Of a DNA stretch of 61,517 nt, positions 17,275-25,469 are shown piece by piece. Position numbers and translations under genes: made by a program. The notes under the pieces were generated by a model. The model was not told where the DNA came from, ran no database searches, and was given only the letters and a program-made list of their open reading frames with translations. Location of the stretch: contig JAURXV010000037.1 in assembly GCA_030654195.1 (NCBI GenBank), forward strand, positions 1-61,517, in the 5' to 3' direction. Every line of letters begins with the position of its first letter. Positions within the stretch are counted from its first letter, which is position 1. This stretch comes from Syntrophales bacterium. Lineage in GTDB: Bacteria > Desulfobacterota > Syntrophia > Syntrophales > UBA5619.

Positions 17275-17959
17275 TCAGCATAGTCGATGGGTCGAGGAGC
17301 AGCGGGGATCCAGCGGGGGTCGATCCGCTGCCGCGGAGCAGTTTGATGTGGACATCCGCACGCTCCGGCTGCAACTCCAGAACGAGATCGAACAGACCGG
17401 CGACCGCTGAAAAGGATACCGGCAGGCCGTCCAAACCGGCCGATTCGTGCCGGTGGGTACGGACGGTGAACCAGATATGCATGCCATTCTTTACGGCGAG
17501 CGCTTTCAGGGCGTTCAGATCCGAACGCCGGGATTCGTCAAAATGGAGACCGTCAATGATCATCATCGTCGGCGAGAAGATCCCCTGTTCGGTCAGATCG
17601 CTCAGCCGTTCTTCAAGCTTCGGAACCGTGAAGCTTTCAACGCGGAAGGTCATGATGAACCGGTGGGGCAGGACCGATTCCCAGAGGCTGTTGATCTGCG
17701 CCCCTTCATAACGTCCCGCAAGATGATGAAAAAGCTCACTGTACCAGAGGTTCACCTTGTTGACGGGATCGTTCAGGCTGATGTGAAGGACATTTTGGCT
17801 TCTCAGCATGCCGTTCAGGGCCAGTTGGACGAGCAAGGCGGTTTTCCCGACGCCGGCATGGGAAAGAACTGCGCCGATAGCGCCGGCGGGAAGGATGTCC
17901 TCGGTCTCGAAACCAAGCTGACGCAACGGGTTGCGAAGGATGAGATCATTTTTCAGCAT
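17255..17959 (-). CDS. RecA/KaiC-like P-loop ATPase, unknown role
   Basis: About 234-residue single-domain ATPase. Walker A is SHAGVGKTALLVQLAL (residues about 32-47), followed by a Walker-B-like MMIIDGLHFD with preceding hydrophobics, and the strand HIWFTVRTHRHE. The layout resembles the RecA/KaiC fold reduced to one domain. No DNA-binding or membrane segment is visible. The ATG at 17959 has a GTGAGG site; a longer frame reaching 18037 lacks a good site. It lies about 75 bases after fusA in the same direction, so it may be cotranscribed. Function is not known and I do not assign one. Confidence 0.6.
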   Translation of the reverse strand: MLKNDLILRNPLRQLGFETEDILPAGAIGAVLSHAGVGKTALLVQLALNGMLRSQNVLHISLNDPVNKVNLWYSELFHHLAGRYEGAQINSLWESVLPHRFIMTFRVESFTVPKLEERLSDLTEQGIFSPTMMIIDGLHFDESRRSDLNALKALAVKNGMHIWFTVRTHRHESAGLDGLPVSFSAVAGLFDLVLELQPERADVHIKLLRGSGSTPAGSPLLLDPSTMLIKDKEL

Positions 17960-18033
17960 AGCACCATTCCTCACTTTAAGTTGAATGATCCTGGCACCGG
18001 ACCGGAGAGATGCGTTCCCCGAATCCCCTGACT

Positions 18034-20127
18034 TCATGCCGCGCTCTTCTTCCGGAGGGCGACCTCTTCTGCGATCTTTTCCGCGATGGATTGGGGAATC
18101 TGGCGATAGAGCGCGAATTCCATCGTGAACTGCGCCTTGCCCTGCGTGGAGGACCTCAGAACCGTCGAGAAACCGAACATTTCGCCCAGCGGAACCTGGG
18201 CCTCGACCACGGTCGTCGGCCCCTCGTCCTGCGCCCCGACGATCATCCCCCGTCTCTGGTTGAGCAGACCCATCACCCCGCCCTGGAATTCGGTCGGCGT
18301 CTCCACGACCACCTTCATGATCGGTTCGTGGATCACGGACTTGGCCTTGGCATACCCTTCACGGAAAGCGCCGCGGGCCGCTGCCTGAAAGGCCATGTCG
18401 GAGGAATCGACCGCATGTGACGCCCCGTCGTTGATGACGATCTTCACGCCGGTCACAGGAAACTCCATCTTCGGCCCCTTGGCCAGGCACTGCCGGAAAC
18501 CCTTTTCACAGGCAGCGATGTACTGGGTGGGAATCGACCCGCCCCTGACCTGGTTGTCGAAAATGAAGTCATCTTCGCCTTCCGTGATGGGCTCCATGTA
18601 ACCCGCCACACGGCCATACTGGCCGGAGCCGCCGGTCTGCTTCTTGTGGGTGTAATTGAATTCCGCCCGCTGCGTGATCGTCTCACGGTAGGCCACGCGG
18701 GGCTTTCCCGTTTCCACATCGGTTCCGTATTCCCGTTTCATCCGCTCCACATAGATTTCCAGATGCAGTTCGCCCATCCCCTCGATGATCGTCTCGTTGG
18801 TCTCCTCATCCACATGGGTGCGGAAGGTCGGATCCTCCTTCGTGAAGCGGTTGAGGGCCTTGGACATGTTGATCTGGGATTTGTTGTCCTTCGGAGATAT
18901 CGCCAGCGAGATCACCGGTTTTGGAACGAACATGGAGGTCATGGTCAGGTTGATGCCCGGGGAAACAAAGGTATCGCCGGAGGCGCACTCGATTCCGAAA
19001 AGCGCCCCGATATAACCGGCGTTTGCGGCCTCGATGTCTTCCATCTGATCGGCGTGCATGCGAACAACGCGTCCGACCTTTGTTTTTTTGCCGGTCCGGG
19101 TGTTGACGATCACCGCACCCTTGGCCAGCGTTCCCTGGTAAACACGGACGTAGGTCAGTTGTCCGTAAGCGCCGTCTTCGAGCTTGAACGCCAATGCTAC
19201 AATCGGCCGGGAGGAATCGGGCAAGAGGTCCACCAGGGCCTCTTCATGATCAAGATCCAGGGCTGTGTTCTCGACATCCGCCGGACAGGGAAGATACCGG
19301 TTCACCGCGTCCAGCAGCGGCTGAACACCTTTGTTCTTGTACGCAGATCCCAGGAAAACGGGGGTGAATTTCCTAAGCAGGGTTCCCTTGCGGACCGCAT
19401 CCATGATCAACGCGTCGGGAATCGGGCTCTCTTCGAGGATAGCCTCGGTCAGTTCATCGGAGAAGAGCGATGCGGCATCGATCATCTCTTCCCGCTTCGA
19501 ACGGGCCGCGGCAAGCAGCTCCGCGGGAATCTCGTCGCTTCGGACCTGTTCGCCGTTCTCACCCTCGAAATAGAAGGCCTTCATGGACAAAAGGTCGATG
19601 ACGCCCCGAAAATCCGTTTCCAGCCCAATCGGCATCTGCATCGCGACGGCGTTGTGACCCAGCTTGGAATGGAGCTGGGCGATCACGCGGAAGGGATCGG
19701 CGCCGCTGCGGTCGCATTTGTTGATAAAGGCGATGCAGGGCACCTTGTAGCGCTTCATCTGCATGTCGACGGTGATGGACTGCGACTGGACGCCGCCCAC
19801 GGAGCAGAGCACCAGCACGGCGCCGTCCAGCACGCGGAGGGATCGCTCGACTTCGATTGTGAAATCGACATGCCCGGGGGTATCGATGATGTTGATCTGG
19901 TGGCCCTGCCATTCGCAGAACGTCGCGGCCGAGGTGATCGTGATGCCGCGCTCCTTCTCTAATTCCATGGAGTCCATCGTGGCGCCGACGCCGTCCTTGC
20001 CCTTAACGTCATGAATGGCATGGATACGCTTTGTGTAAAACAGGATCCGTTCGGTCAGGGTGGTCTTCCCTGAGTCGATGTGGGCGCTGATCCCGATATT
20101 CCGTACTTTTTCTACTGTGCTGCTCAT
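18034..20127 (-). CDS. fusA: Elongation factor G, spdEFG1/mitochondrial type
   Basis: 697-residue GTPase that drives ribosomal translocation. Domains I-V are complete. G1 reads [18 protein letters not shown], with Ser where canonical bacterial EF-G has Ala. Switch I is [21 protein letters not shown]3 is [20 protein letters not shown], and G4 is NKCDRSGAD. Domain IV carries [14 protein letters not shown]. The Ser in G1 and the [14 protein letters not shown] signature are those of mitochondrial EFG1 and its bacterial relatives (spirochaetes, planctomycetes, deltaproteobacteria). The ATG at 20127 follows an AAGGA site; a 32-residue upstream extension is not conserved. It is not beside rpsL, rpsG or tuf. 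In relatives a second EF-G handles recycling. Confidence 0.95.
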   Translation of the reverse strand: MSSTVEKVRNIGISAHIDSGKTTLTERILFYTKRIHAIHDVKGKDGVGATMDSMELEKERGITITSAATFCEWQGHQINIIDTPGHVDFTIEVERSLRVLDGAVLVLCSVGGVQSQSITVDMQMKRYKVPCIAFINKCDRSGADPFRVIAQLHSKLGHNAVAMQMPIGLETDFRGVIDLLSMKAFYFEGENGEQVRSDEIPAELLAAARSKREEMIDAASLFSDELTEAILEESPIPDALIMDAVRKGTLLRKFTPVFLGSAYKNKGVQPLLDAVNRYLPCPADVENTALDLDHEEALVDLLPDSSRPIVALAFKLEDGAYGQLTYVRVYQGTLAKGAVIVNTRTGKKTKVGRVVRMHADQMEDIEAANAGYIGALFGIECASGDTFVSPGINLTMTSMFVPKPVISLAISPKDNKSQINMSKALNRFTKEDPTFRTHVDEETNETIIEGMGELHLEIYVERMKREYGTDVETGKPRVAYRETITQRAEFNYTHKKQTGGSGQYGRVAGYMEPITEGEDDFIFDNQVRGGSIPTQYIAACEKGFRQCLAKGPKMEFPVTGVKIVINDGASHAVDSSDMAFQAAARGAFREGYAKAKSVIHEPIMKVVVETPTEFQGGVMGLLNQRRGMIVGAQDEGPTTVVEAQVPLGEMFGFSTVLRSSTQGKAQFTMEFALYRQIPQSIAEKIAEEVALRKKSAA

Positions 20128-20147
20128 GCCTGTTCCTTCTGCTGTAA

Positions 20148-20167
20148 GAACGACCTGCCGGTCGTTC
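20148..20167. promoter_or_regulatory. Perfect dyad in the fusA leader
   Basis: Inverted repeat with 8-base arms (GAACGACC and GGTCGTTC) around a 4-base centre, 10 bases upstream of the fusA ribosome site. In RNA it would form a GC-rich hairpin next to the Shine-Dalgarno sequence. In DNA it resembles a TetR-family operator. Either reading suggests control of fusA expression. Confidence 0.5.
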
Positions 20168-20253
20168 AAGGCAAAATAATAAAATCCCTCATGGGGAGAT
20201 GTCATGCGAGAGGGTGGATCCACTGCGGATGACGATGATGATTAAGGTGTGCG

Positions 20254-20282
20254 AAAATATACGATTCTTTCTCGTCTGTCAA
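20254..20282 (-). promoter_or_regulatory. Promoter for fusA
   Basis: Leftward perfect -35 TTGACA (20277-20282) with -10 TATTTT at 17-base spacing (20254-20259) or TATATT at 15. It is about 130 bases before the fusA ATG, leaving a leader that contains the dyad at 20148-20167. A 12-base direct repeat (two units, 20284-20307) abuts the -35. Confidence 0.6.
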
Positions 20283-20381
20283 GAAATATTTCCGCAAATA
20301 TTTCCGCAAAATGTGGGGTGCGGCGCCGATGATCGTAGAAAAGATATATCCAGGCGCCCGTCCTATCAGCGGGAGGTTCCT

Positions 20382-21095
20382 CTATAACCCCAGATAGGCC
20401 CGTTTCACCTCTTCGTTGTTCAAAAGGCTTTCGGCGGCCCCCTCCAGGGTGATCCGGCCGTTCTCCAGGACGTAACCCCGGTGGGCGATCTTGAGGGCCA
20501 TGTTCGCGTTCTGTTCCACGAGAAGGATCGTCGTCCCGTTTTCCCGGTTGATCTTCGGGATTATCCGGAAGATCAACTGAAAGATCAGCGGGGCGAGGCC
20601 GAGGGAGGGTTCGTCAAGCAGCAGCAGACGTGGCCGGGCCATCAGGGCGCGGGAGATGGCAAGCATCTGCTGTTCCCCCCCGCTGAGCGTCCCTCCCGGC
20701 TGGTGGCGCCGCTCTTTAAGGATCGGGAAAAGCGAAAAGATGTACTCTATGTCCCTGGCGATCTCACCCCCGTCATTCCGGAGGAACGCCCCCATGGCAA
20801 GGTTTTCCGTCACCGTGAGGAGCGGAAAGATCCGGCGCCCTTCGGGGACCTGTGAGACCCCCAGAGCAACGATCTCGTGCGGTTCGACGCGATGAATCGG
20901 TTTTCCCAGAAAGAGGATCTCGCCGCGGCGCGGCGGCACGATGCCGCAGATCGTCATGAGCGTGGTGGACTTGCCCGCGCCGTTGGCGCCGATCAGGGTG
21001 ATGATCTCCCCCTCGTTGATTGACAGGTTGATACCTTTGAGGGCCATGATATTGCCGTAAAAGGTCTCGACGTTCCGGAGTTCAAGCATCGCCAT
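20382..21095 (-). CDS. livF: Branched-chain amino acid ABC transporter ATPase LivF
   Basis: 237-residue ATP-binding subunit of a HAAT-family importer. Walker A is LIGANGAGKSTTL, the Q-loop region is SQVPEGRRIFP (typical of LivF), the signature is LSGGEQQMLAI, and Walker B is LLLLDEPSLGLAP. The H-loop is in LLVEQNANMAL. GGGGAGGA precedes the ATG, which overlaps the livG 3' end. It is the last gene of the livKHMGF operon and pairs with LivG to power uptake of Leu/Ile/Val or related amides and aromatic acids. Confidence 0.95.
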   Translation of the reverse strand: MAMLELRNVETFYGNIMALKGINLSINEGEIITLIGANGAGKSTTLMTICGIVPPRRGEILFLGKPIHRVEPHEIVALGVSQVPEGRRIFPLLTVTENLAMGAFLRNDGGEIARDIEYIFSLFPILKERRHQPGGTLSGGEQQMLAISRALMARPRLLLLDEPSLGLAPLIFQLIFRIIPKINRENGTTILLVEQNANMALKIAHRGYVLENGRITLEGAAESLLNNEEVKRAYLGL

Positions 21096-21882
21096 GGAAA
21101 TCCTCCCCCAGATACGCCTTGATCACATCCGGATTTTCCCAGATCTGGGCGGCGGTCCCTTCCGCAATCTTCTCGCCGTAGTCCAGGACGATGATCCGGT
21201 TGGAGAGGCTCATCACCATCCGCATGTCGTGTTCGATCATCAGGATCGAGATCTTCGCCTCATCGCGGATTCGGACGATCAGCTCCTCGAGTTCATCCGT
21301 TTCCCGCGGGTTCATCCCGGCCGCCGGTTCGTCGAGGAGCAGCAGGAACGGTTCTGTGGCCAACGCCCGGGCGATTTCCAGACGGCGCTGGGCCCCGTAA
21401 GGGAGATTCTTCGCCGGCTCATCCGCCTGGTCGGCGAGGCCGGTCCGGACGAGGATCTCGTAACTGCGATCGACGATTTCCTGCTCTTCCCGTCTGGTTT
21501 TCCTCCCCCGGAGGACCGCCCCAAGAACGCCGGCCTTCGCCCGGCAGTGGCGACCGATCATCACGTTCTCCAGGACCGTCATGTTGGAAAAGAGGCGGAT
21601 GTTCTGAAAGGTCCGGGCGATCCCCATCTCCGCGATGCGGTTGATCTTGATGCCGTTGATCCGCCGTCGCCCGCCAGGGGTCGGCGAGATGAAGATATCC
21701 CCTTCGGTCGGCTCGTAGATTCCCGTCAGGCAGTTGGAGAAGGTGGTCTTCCCCGAGCCGTTTGGGCCGATCAGAGCGACGATCTGTTCCTGTCGGACCT
21801 CGAGATCGACGGAGTCGATCGCCCGGAGCCCCCCGAAATTCATCGTCAGACTGTTCACGGTGAGGACGCTGTCCATATTCAC
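21082..21882 (-). CDS. livG: Branched-chain amino acid ABC transporter ATPase LivG
   Basis: 266-residue ATP-binding partner of LivF. Walker A is LIGPNGSGKTTFSNCL, followed by the LivG-type GIARTFQNIRLF, signature PYGAQRRLEIARAL, Walker B LLLLDEPAAGMNP and H-loop LMIEHDMRMVM. The C-terminal GEKIAEGTAAQIWENPDVIKAYLGE is diagnostic of the LivG subfamily. The signature PYGAQRRLE replaces the canonical LSGGQ, which is normal for LivG. The gene overlaps livM by 4 bases and livF by 14. Confidence 0.95.
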   Translation of the reverse strand: MNMDSVLTVNSLTMNFGGLRAIDSVDLEVRQEQIVALIGPNGSGKTTFSNCLTGIYEPTEGDIFISPTPGGRRRINGIKINRIAEMGIARTFQNIRLFSNMTVLENVMIGRHCRAKAGVLGAVLRGRKTRREEQEIVDRSYEILVRTGLADQADEPAKNLPYGAQRRLEIARALATEPFLLLLDEPAAGMNPRETDELEELIVRIRDEAKISILMIEHDMRMVMSLSNRIIVLDYGEKIAEGTAAQIWENPDVIKAYLGEDFHGDA

Positions 21883-23111
21883 GCCTGCGCCGGCCGGCTC
21901 TCCTTTCCCTTTGTTCCGTACCGGTAGACCCGCCGGATGTTCGTCACGATCCCCTGCGGGCGGAAGACCATCATCAGGACCATCGCCGTTCCGAACAGGA
22001 GCATCCGGTAGGCGCTGAAGGCCCGGAGGTATTCAGGCGTCAGGATCAGGATCAGCGCGCCCAGGATCACCCCCGCAATCGATCCCATGCCCCCCAGGAC
22101 GACGATCGAGAGGATCATCGCCGATTCCATGAAGGTGAAGCAGGCCGGGTTGATGAAGGTGGTTTTTGCGGCGAAGATCACGCCGACCATCCCCGCCCAG
22201 GTCGCCCCGAGGGCGAAGGCGGTGAGCTTCGTTCGGGTCTTGTCGATCCCCATCGCCTGGCAGGCGACCTCGTCCTCCCGGAGCGCGATCCAGGCCCGGC
22301 CTATGCGCGAATCCTGCAGCCTGTTCACGACGAAGATCGTGAACAGACACAGGGCGACCATCAGATAATAGATGTAGATGGTCGCCTCGTTGAGCGTCAT
22401 CGATATGCCGAAGAGTCCCGGCCGGGAGATGTTGGCGATCCCGCTCGGTCCGAAGGAGAACGCGTTCCAGTTTTCGAGGATCAGGCGGATGATCTCGCCA
22501 AAACCGAGCGTGACGATGGCCAGGTAGTCGCCCCGGAGGCGAAGAACCGGAAAACCCAGAAGGATCCCGAAGAGGGCGCCGAGGAGGCCGCCGACGGGGA
22601 GGATCGCCCAGAAGCCGAGGCCGAAGTGGTGGTTGAGCAGCGCGTAGCTGTAGGCGCCGACGGCATAAAAAGCGACGTAGCCCAGATCCAGCAAACCCGC
22701 CAGGCCGACCACGATGTTCAGACCCAGCCCCAGCATCACGTAAATCAGGGCGGTGGTCATGATGTTGGTCTGGTAGCTGGAAAAGAGGAGGGGAAAGGCG
22801 ATCGTGAAGAGCGCCAGCGCGGTTAGAGCCGGCCGGTAGATCCTTGGTTCCGCCAGAAGACGCCGGCCGAGCGGCAGGGTCTCGACGTTTCCTGTCTCCG
22901 CCGGCTGCCGGCCCTTCTCCTTCCGACTTAACAGCCAGCGCCAGACGAAGGAGAGGAGGAAGCTGCCGATCCCGATGAATGCCATGTTGCGCCACCGCCA
23001 CTCGACGACTTTCTCGATCGTATTGACCCGGATGACCAGGATCGGAAAGGTCAGAAGCATGAACCAGAGTGAGATGAAAAATGATTTTATGAATTCCGCC
23101 GAGGCTTTCAT
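21879..23111 (-). CDS. livM: Branched-chain amino acid ABC transporter permease LivM
   Basis: 410-residue permease with about ten hydrophobic segments. The conserved core contains MLGLGLNIVVGLAGLLDLGYVAFYAVGAY (positions about 125-155) and the coupling segment REDEVACQAMGIDKTRTKLTAFALGA that contacts the ATPases. The first 100 residues are a LivM-specific extension with two predicted TM segments. A late LSIVVLGGMGSIAGVILGA motif is typical. The GGGAGG site lies about 12 bases before the ATG. Confidence 0.95.
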   Translation of the reverse strand: MKASAEFIKSFFISLWFMLLTFPILVIRVNTIEKVVEWRWRNMAFIGIGSFLLSFVWRWLLSRKEKGRQPAETGNVETLPLGRRLLAEPRIYRPALTALALFTIAFPLLFSSYQTNIMTTALIYVMLGLGLNIVVGLAGLLDLGYVAFYAVGAYSYALLNHHFGLGFWAILPVGGLLGALFGILLGFPVLRLRGDYLAIVTLGFGEIIRLILENWNAFSFGPSGIANISRPGLFGISMTLNEATIYIYYLMVALCLFTIFVVNRLQDSRIGRAWIALREDEVACQAMGIDKTRTKLTAFALGATWAGMVGVIFAAKTTFINPACFTFMESAMILSIVVLGGMGSIAGVILGALILILTPEYLRAFSAYRMLLFGTAMVLMMVFRPQGIVTNIRRVYRYGTKGKESRPAQA

Positions 23112-23130
23112 GGACCGGTGGTAACCTCCC

Positions 23131-24033
23131 CTATACCTTCTGCACGGACGACCGGCCCAGAATGCCCGCCGGACGGAAGATCAGGATCAGGACCAGCAGA
23201 CAGAAGGCAAACACATCCTCATAGTCGCTGGAGACGTAGCCCGTGGCGAAACTCTCCGTCCAGCCGAGGACCAGACCGCCCAGGACCGCCCCGGGGATGC
23301 TGCCGATCCCCCCCAGGACGGCGGCGGTAAAGGCCTTGATCCCGGTGATGAATCCGATGGAGAAATTGATCCGGCCGATGTGGGAGGCGATCAGCACCCC
23401 GCCGATCGCAGCCAGGGCGGAGCCGACGATGAAGGTGTTCGAGATGACCCGGTTGACGTTCACCCCCACGAGCATAGCCATATGGCGGTCTTGGGCAGTG
23501 GCCCGCATCGCTTTGCCGAGCTTCGTGAACTTGATGAAAAAGGTCAGCGCGGCCGTGGCCAGTGCGGTGGTAAGGACGATGATCAATTCGGTCGACCCCA
23601 TGATATGGGAGTAAGGTTCCATGAAGGGGAGAACGGGAAGCAAATTCGGGAACGGCAGGAAATCGGAGGTCTGGGCGATCAGGACGTAGTTCTGCAGGAA
23701 GATCGACATCCCGATGGCGCTGATCAAGGGCGAGAGGCGCGGCGCCTGGCGCAGCGGCTTGTAGGCGATCTTCTCGACGGTGAAGCCGTACGCGGCGGCG
23801 TAGAGAACGGCCACGACGGAGGCCAGGATCAGGACCGATACCCCCGTCATCCCGTTCATGGTGAGGACGGAGGCGACGATGAGCGCGGTGAAGGCTCCGA
23901 TCATGTAGATCTCGCCGTGGGCGAAATTGATCAGCTCGATGATCCCGTAGACCATCGTATAGCCCAGCGCGATCAGGGCGTAGATGCTGCCCCGCGTGAG
24001 TCCTCCGATCGCCAGTTCCAGAAAATAATCCAT
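23131..24033 (-). CDS. livH: Branched-chain amino acid ABC transporter permease LivH
   Basis: About 300-residue permease with eight or so hydrophobic segments. It opens with ELAIGGLTRGSIYALIALGYTMVYGIIELINFAHGEI, the LivH signature, and has the coupling helix MRATAQDRHMAMLVGVNVNRV and the motif AVLGGIGSIPGAVLGGLVLG. A TTG eight codons upstream exists, but the ATG at 24033 matches the family start. Its upstream gap holds tandem repeats (24061-24196), so translation is not coupled to livK. Confidence 0.95.
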   Translation of the reverse strand: MDYFLELAIGGLTRGSIYALIALGYTMVYGIIELINFAHGEIYMIGAFTALIVASVLTMNGMTGVSVLILASVVAVLYAAAYGFTVEKIAYKPLRQAPRLSPLISAIGMSIFLQNYVLIAQTSDFLPFPNLLPVLPFMEPYSHIMGSTELIIVLTTALATAALTFFIKFTKLGKAMRATAQDRHMAMLVGVNVNRVISNTFIVGSALAAIGGVLIASHIGRINFSIGFITGIKAFTAAVLGGIGSIPGAVLGGLVLGWTESFATGYVSSDYEDVFAFCLLVLILIFRPAGILGRSSVQKV

Positions 24034-24060
24034 ATCAAACCGCGGTCCGGAGCTCAAAAT

Positions 24061-24196
24061 CCCCTCCCCCTTGACGGGGGTTAATAATCTTCCCTCCCCC
24101 TTGATGGGGGTTAATAATCTTCCCTCCCCCTTGATGGGGGTTAATAATCTTCCCTCCCCCTTGATGGGGGAGGGTCAGGGTGGGGGTGAGGAAATA
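24061..24196. repeat. Tandem 30-bp repeats with CCTCCCCCTTGA core
   Basis: Three head-to-tail 30-base units (24061-24090, 24091-24120, 24121-24150) and a fourth 20-base partial unit, followed by a G-rich tail to about 24190. Units 2 and 3 are identical and unit 1 differs by two bases. Each unit contains CCTCCCCC TTGAT GGGGG, which can pair with itself. The array lies between livK and livH inside the operon. A related array is at 56577-56640. Confidence 0.85.
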
Positions 24197-24219
24197 TTTC
24201 ACTTTTTACGGAGCCGTCA

Positions 24220-25350
24220 TTATTTAACCTCGACGTAGACCCCTTTGCGGACCTGGTAGACCGAGAAGCCCACGCCGATCGCATCCCCCCGCTTGTCGAA
24301 CTTGATCTTGCCGAGGGGCGTTTCGACAAACTGGGTCTGAAGGGCCTGCCCGAGGGCCGCATAGTCCGTCGAACCGGCCTTCTGCATTGCGTTTAGGATC
24401 GCCTGGGTCGCGGCGATGCCGTTCAGGAAAAACGCGCCCGGATCGGCGCCGTAGGCCTTCTTGTGCGCCTCGATGGCGGAGATGGCCAGCGGGTTTTTAG
24501 TGGTGTCCCTGGGGCCGGTGGCGTACACCCCTTCCGCATACTTCTGGGCGACCTTGATGAATGTGTCGTCCTTCACCCCGTCGTCGGAGATGAAGAAGAT
24601 CTTCATTCCCTTCTTGCGCATCTGGGCGACGATCGAGGAGGCCTCCGGATGGTAGCCGCCGTAGATCACCGCCTCGGCGTCGGCCCGTTTGATCTTCTGG
24701 ACGACCGCGGAGTAGTCGACGGCGCCCGGGGTGATCCCTTCGAAGAGAACGACGGTCGCCTTTTTTGACTCCTCGATGAATTTCTTCGCATACTCGGCGA
24801 GTCCCTTGCCGTAGTCCCCCTTGTCGTGGAGGACGGCGATCTTCTTCACCTTCAGTTTGCCGATGGCGAATTCCACCTCCATGCGGGCCTGTGCGTCATC
24901 GGAGGCGATGGTCCGGTAGAAGTTGGGATACTGGCCGCTCTGCGTCAGATCGGGATTGGTGGCCGAAGGAGAGATGACGACGAGCTTGGCATCCTTATAG
25001 ATGCCGAGGGCCGCCTTGGTCGCTCCGCTGCAGATATGGCCGATGACGGCGTTCACGTTCTGGGAAACCAGCTTGGTCGCCGTGTTCGTGGCCAATTCGG
25101 GCTTGCAGACGTCGTCCTCCACCAGGAGCTCCACCTGTCTGCCCAGCACCCCCCCTTTGGCGTTGATCTCCTTGACGACCAGTTCCGCGGCCTTCACCGT
25201 CGGCAGCCCGTACGAGGCAAGATCGCCGCTGTGGGCGCCTGCCACCCCCAGTTTGATAGCATCGGCGGCGAAGAGGGGTCCGAAAGGGAGCGCCGTCAGA
25301 AATGCGGCGCAGAAAAATGCCAGGAACGTCCGTCGGGAATGGTGGTCCAT
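24220..25350 (-). CDS. livK: Branched-chain amino acid ABC transporter substrate-binding protein
   Basis: 376-residue periplasmic type-I binding protein that delivers substrate to LivHM. Residues 1-29 form a signal peptide (Arg-Arg, hydrophobic FFCAAFLTALPFGPL, cleavage after LFAA). The mature protein opens with IKLGVAGAHSGDLASYG, and has VIGHICSGATKAALGIY and the hinge VVISPSATNP typical of LivK/LivJ. The cleft specificity cannot be read with certainty. An AAGGAGGT site lies 6 bases before the ATG. A promoter is at 25384-25411, so livK heads the operon. Confidence 0.95.
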   Translation of the reverse strand: MDHHSRRTFLAFFCAAFLTALPFGPLFAADAIKLGVAGAHSGDLASYGLPTVKAAELVVKEINAKGGVLGRQVELLVEDDVCKPELATNTATKLVSQNVNAVIGHICSGATKAALGIYKDAKLVVISPSATNPDLTQSGQYPNFYRTIASDDAQARMEVEFAIGKLKVKKIAVLHDKGDYGKGLAEYAKKFIEESKKATVVLFEGITPGAVDYSAVVQKIKRADAEAVIYGGYHPEASSIVAQMRKKGMKIFFISDDGVKDDTFIKVAQKYAEGVYATGPRDTTKNPLAISAIEAHKKAYGADPGAFFLNGIAATQAILNAMQKAGSTDYAALGQALQTQFVETPLGKIKFDKRGDAIGVGFSVYQVRKGVYVEVK

Positions 25351-25383
25351 AGGAATACCTCCTTTAGTCAGAATTCACTGAGA

Positions 25384-25411
25384 TCTATATATAAAATTCT
25401 TTGCGAGTCAA
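25384..25411 (-). promoter_or_regulatory. Promoter for livKHMGF
   Basis: Leftward -35 TTGACT (25406-25411) and -10 TATAGA (25384-25389) with a 16-base spacer, giving a leader of about 27 bases before livK that contains the AAGGAGGT site. Confidence 0.6.
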
Positions 25412-25469
25412 GGGAAATGAACAGAAGTGCGGGCCGTCTTTTTGAAAGATTCAGATCCTCCGGATCCTT

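Noticed and set aside
18646-19962. 438-codon open frame opposite fusA
   Set aside because: It is the complement of a fully conserved EF-G gene, with composition typical of a GC-rich shadow frame and no ribosome site.
20128-20223. N-terminal extension of EF-G by 32 residues
   Set aside because: Not conserved in the family, contains the leader dyad, and the ATG at 20127 has a proper ribosome site.
24061-24196. Possible CRISPR array
   Set aside because: The 30-base units are directly adjacent with no unique spacers and have internal palindromes; no cas genes are present.
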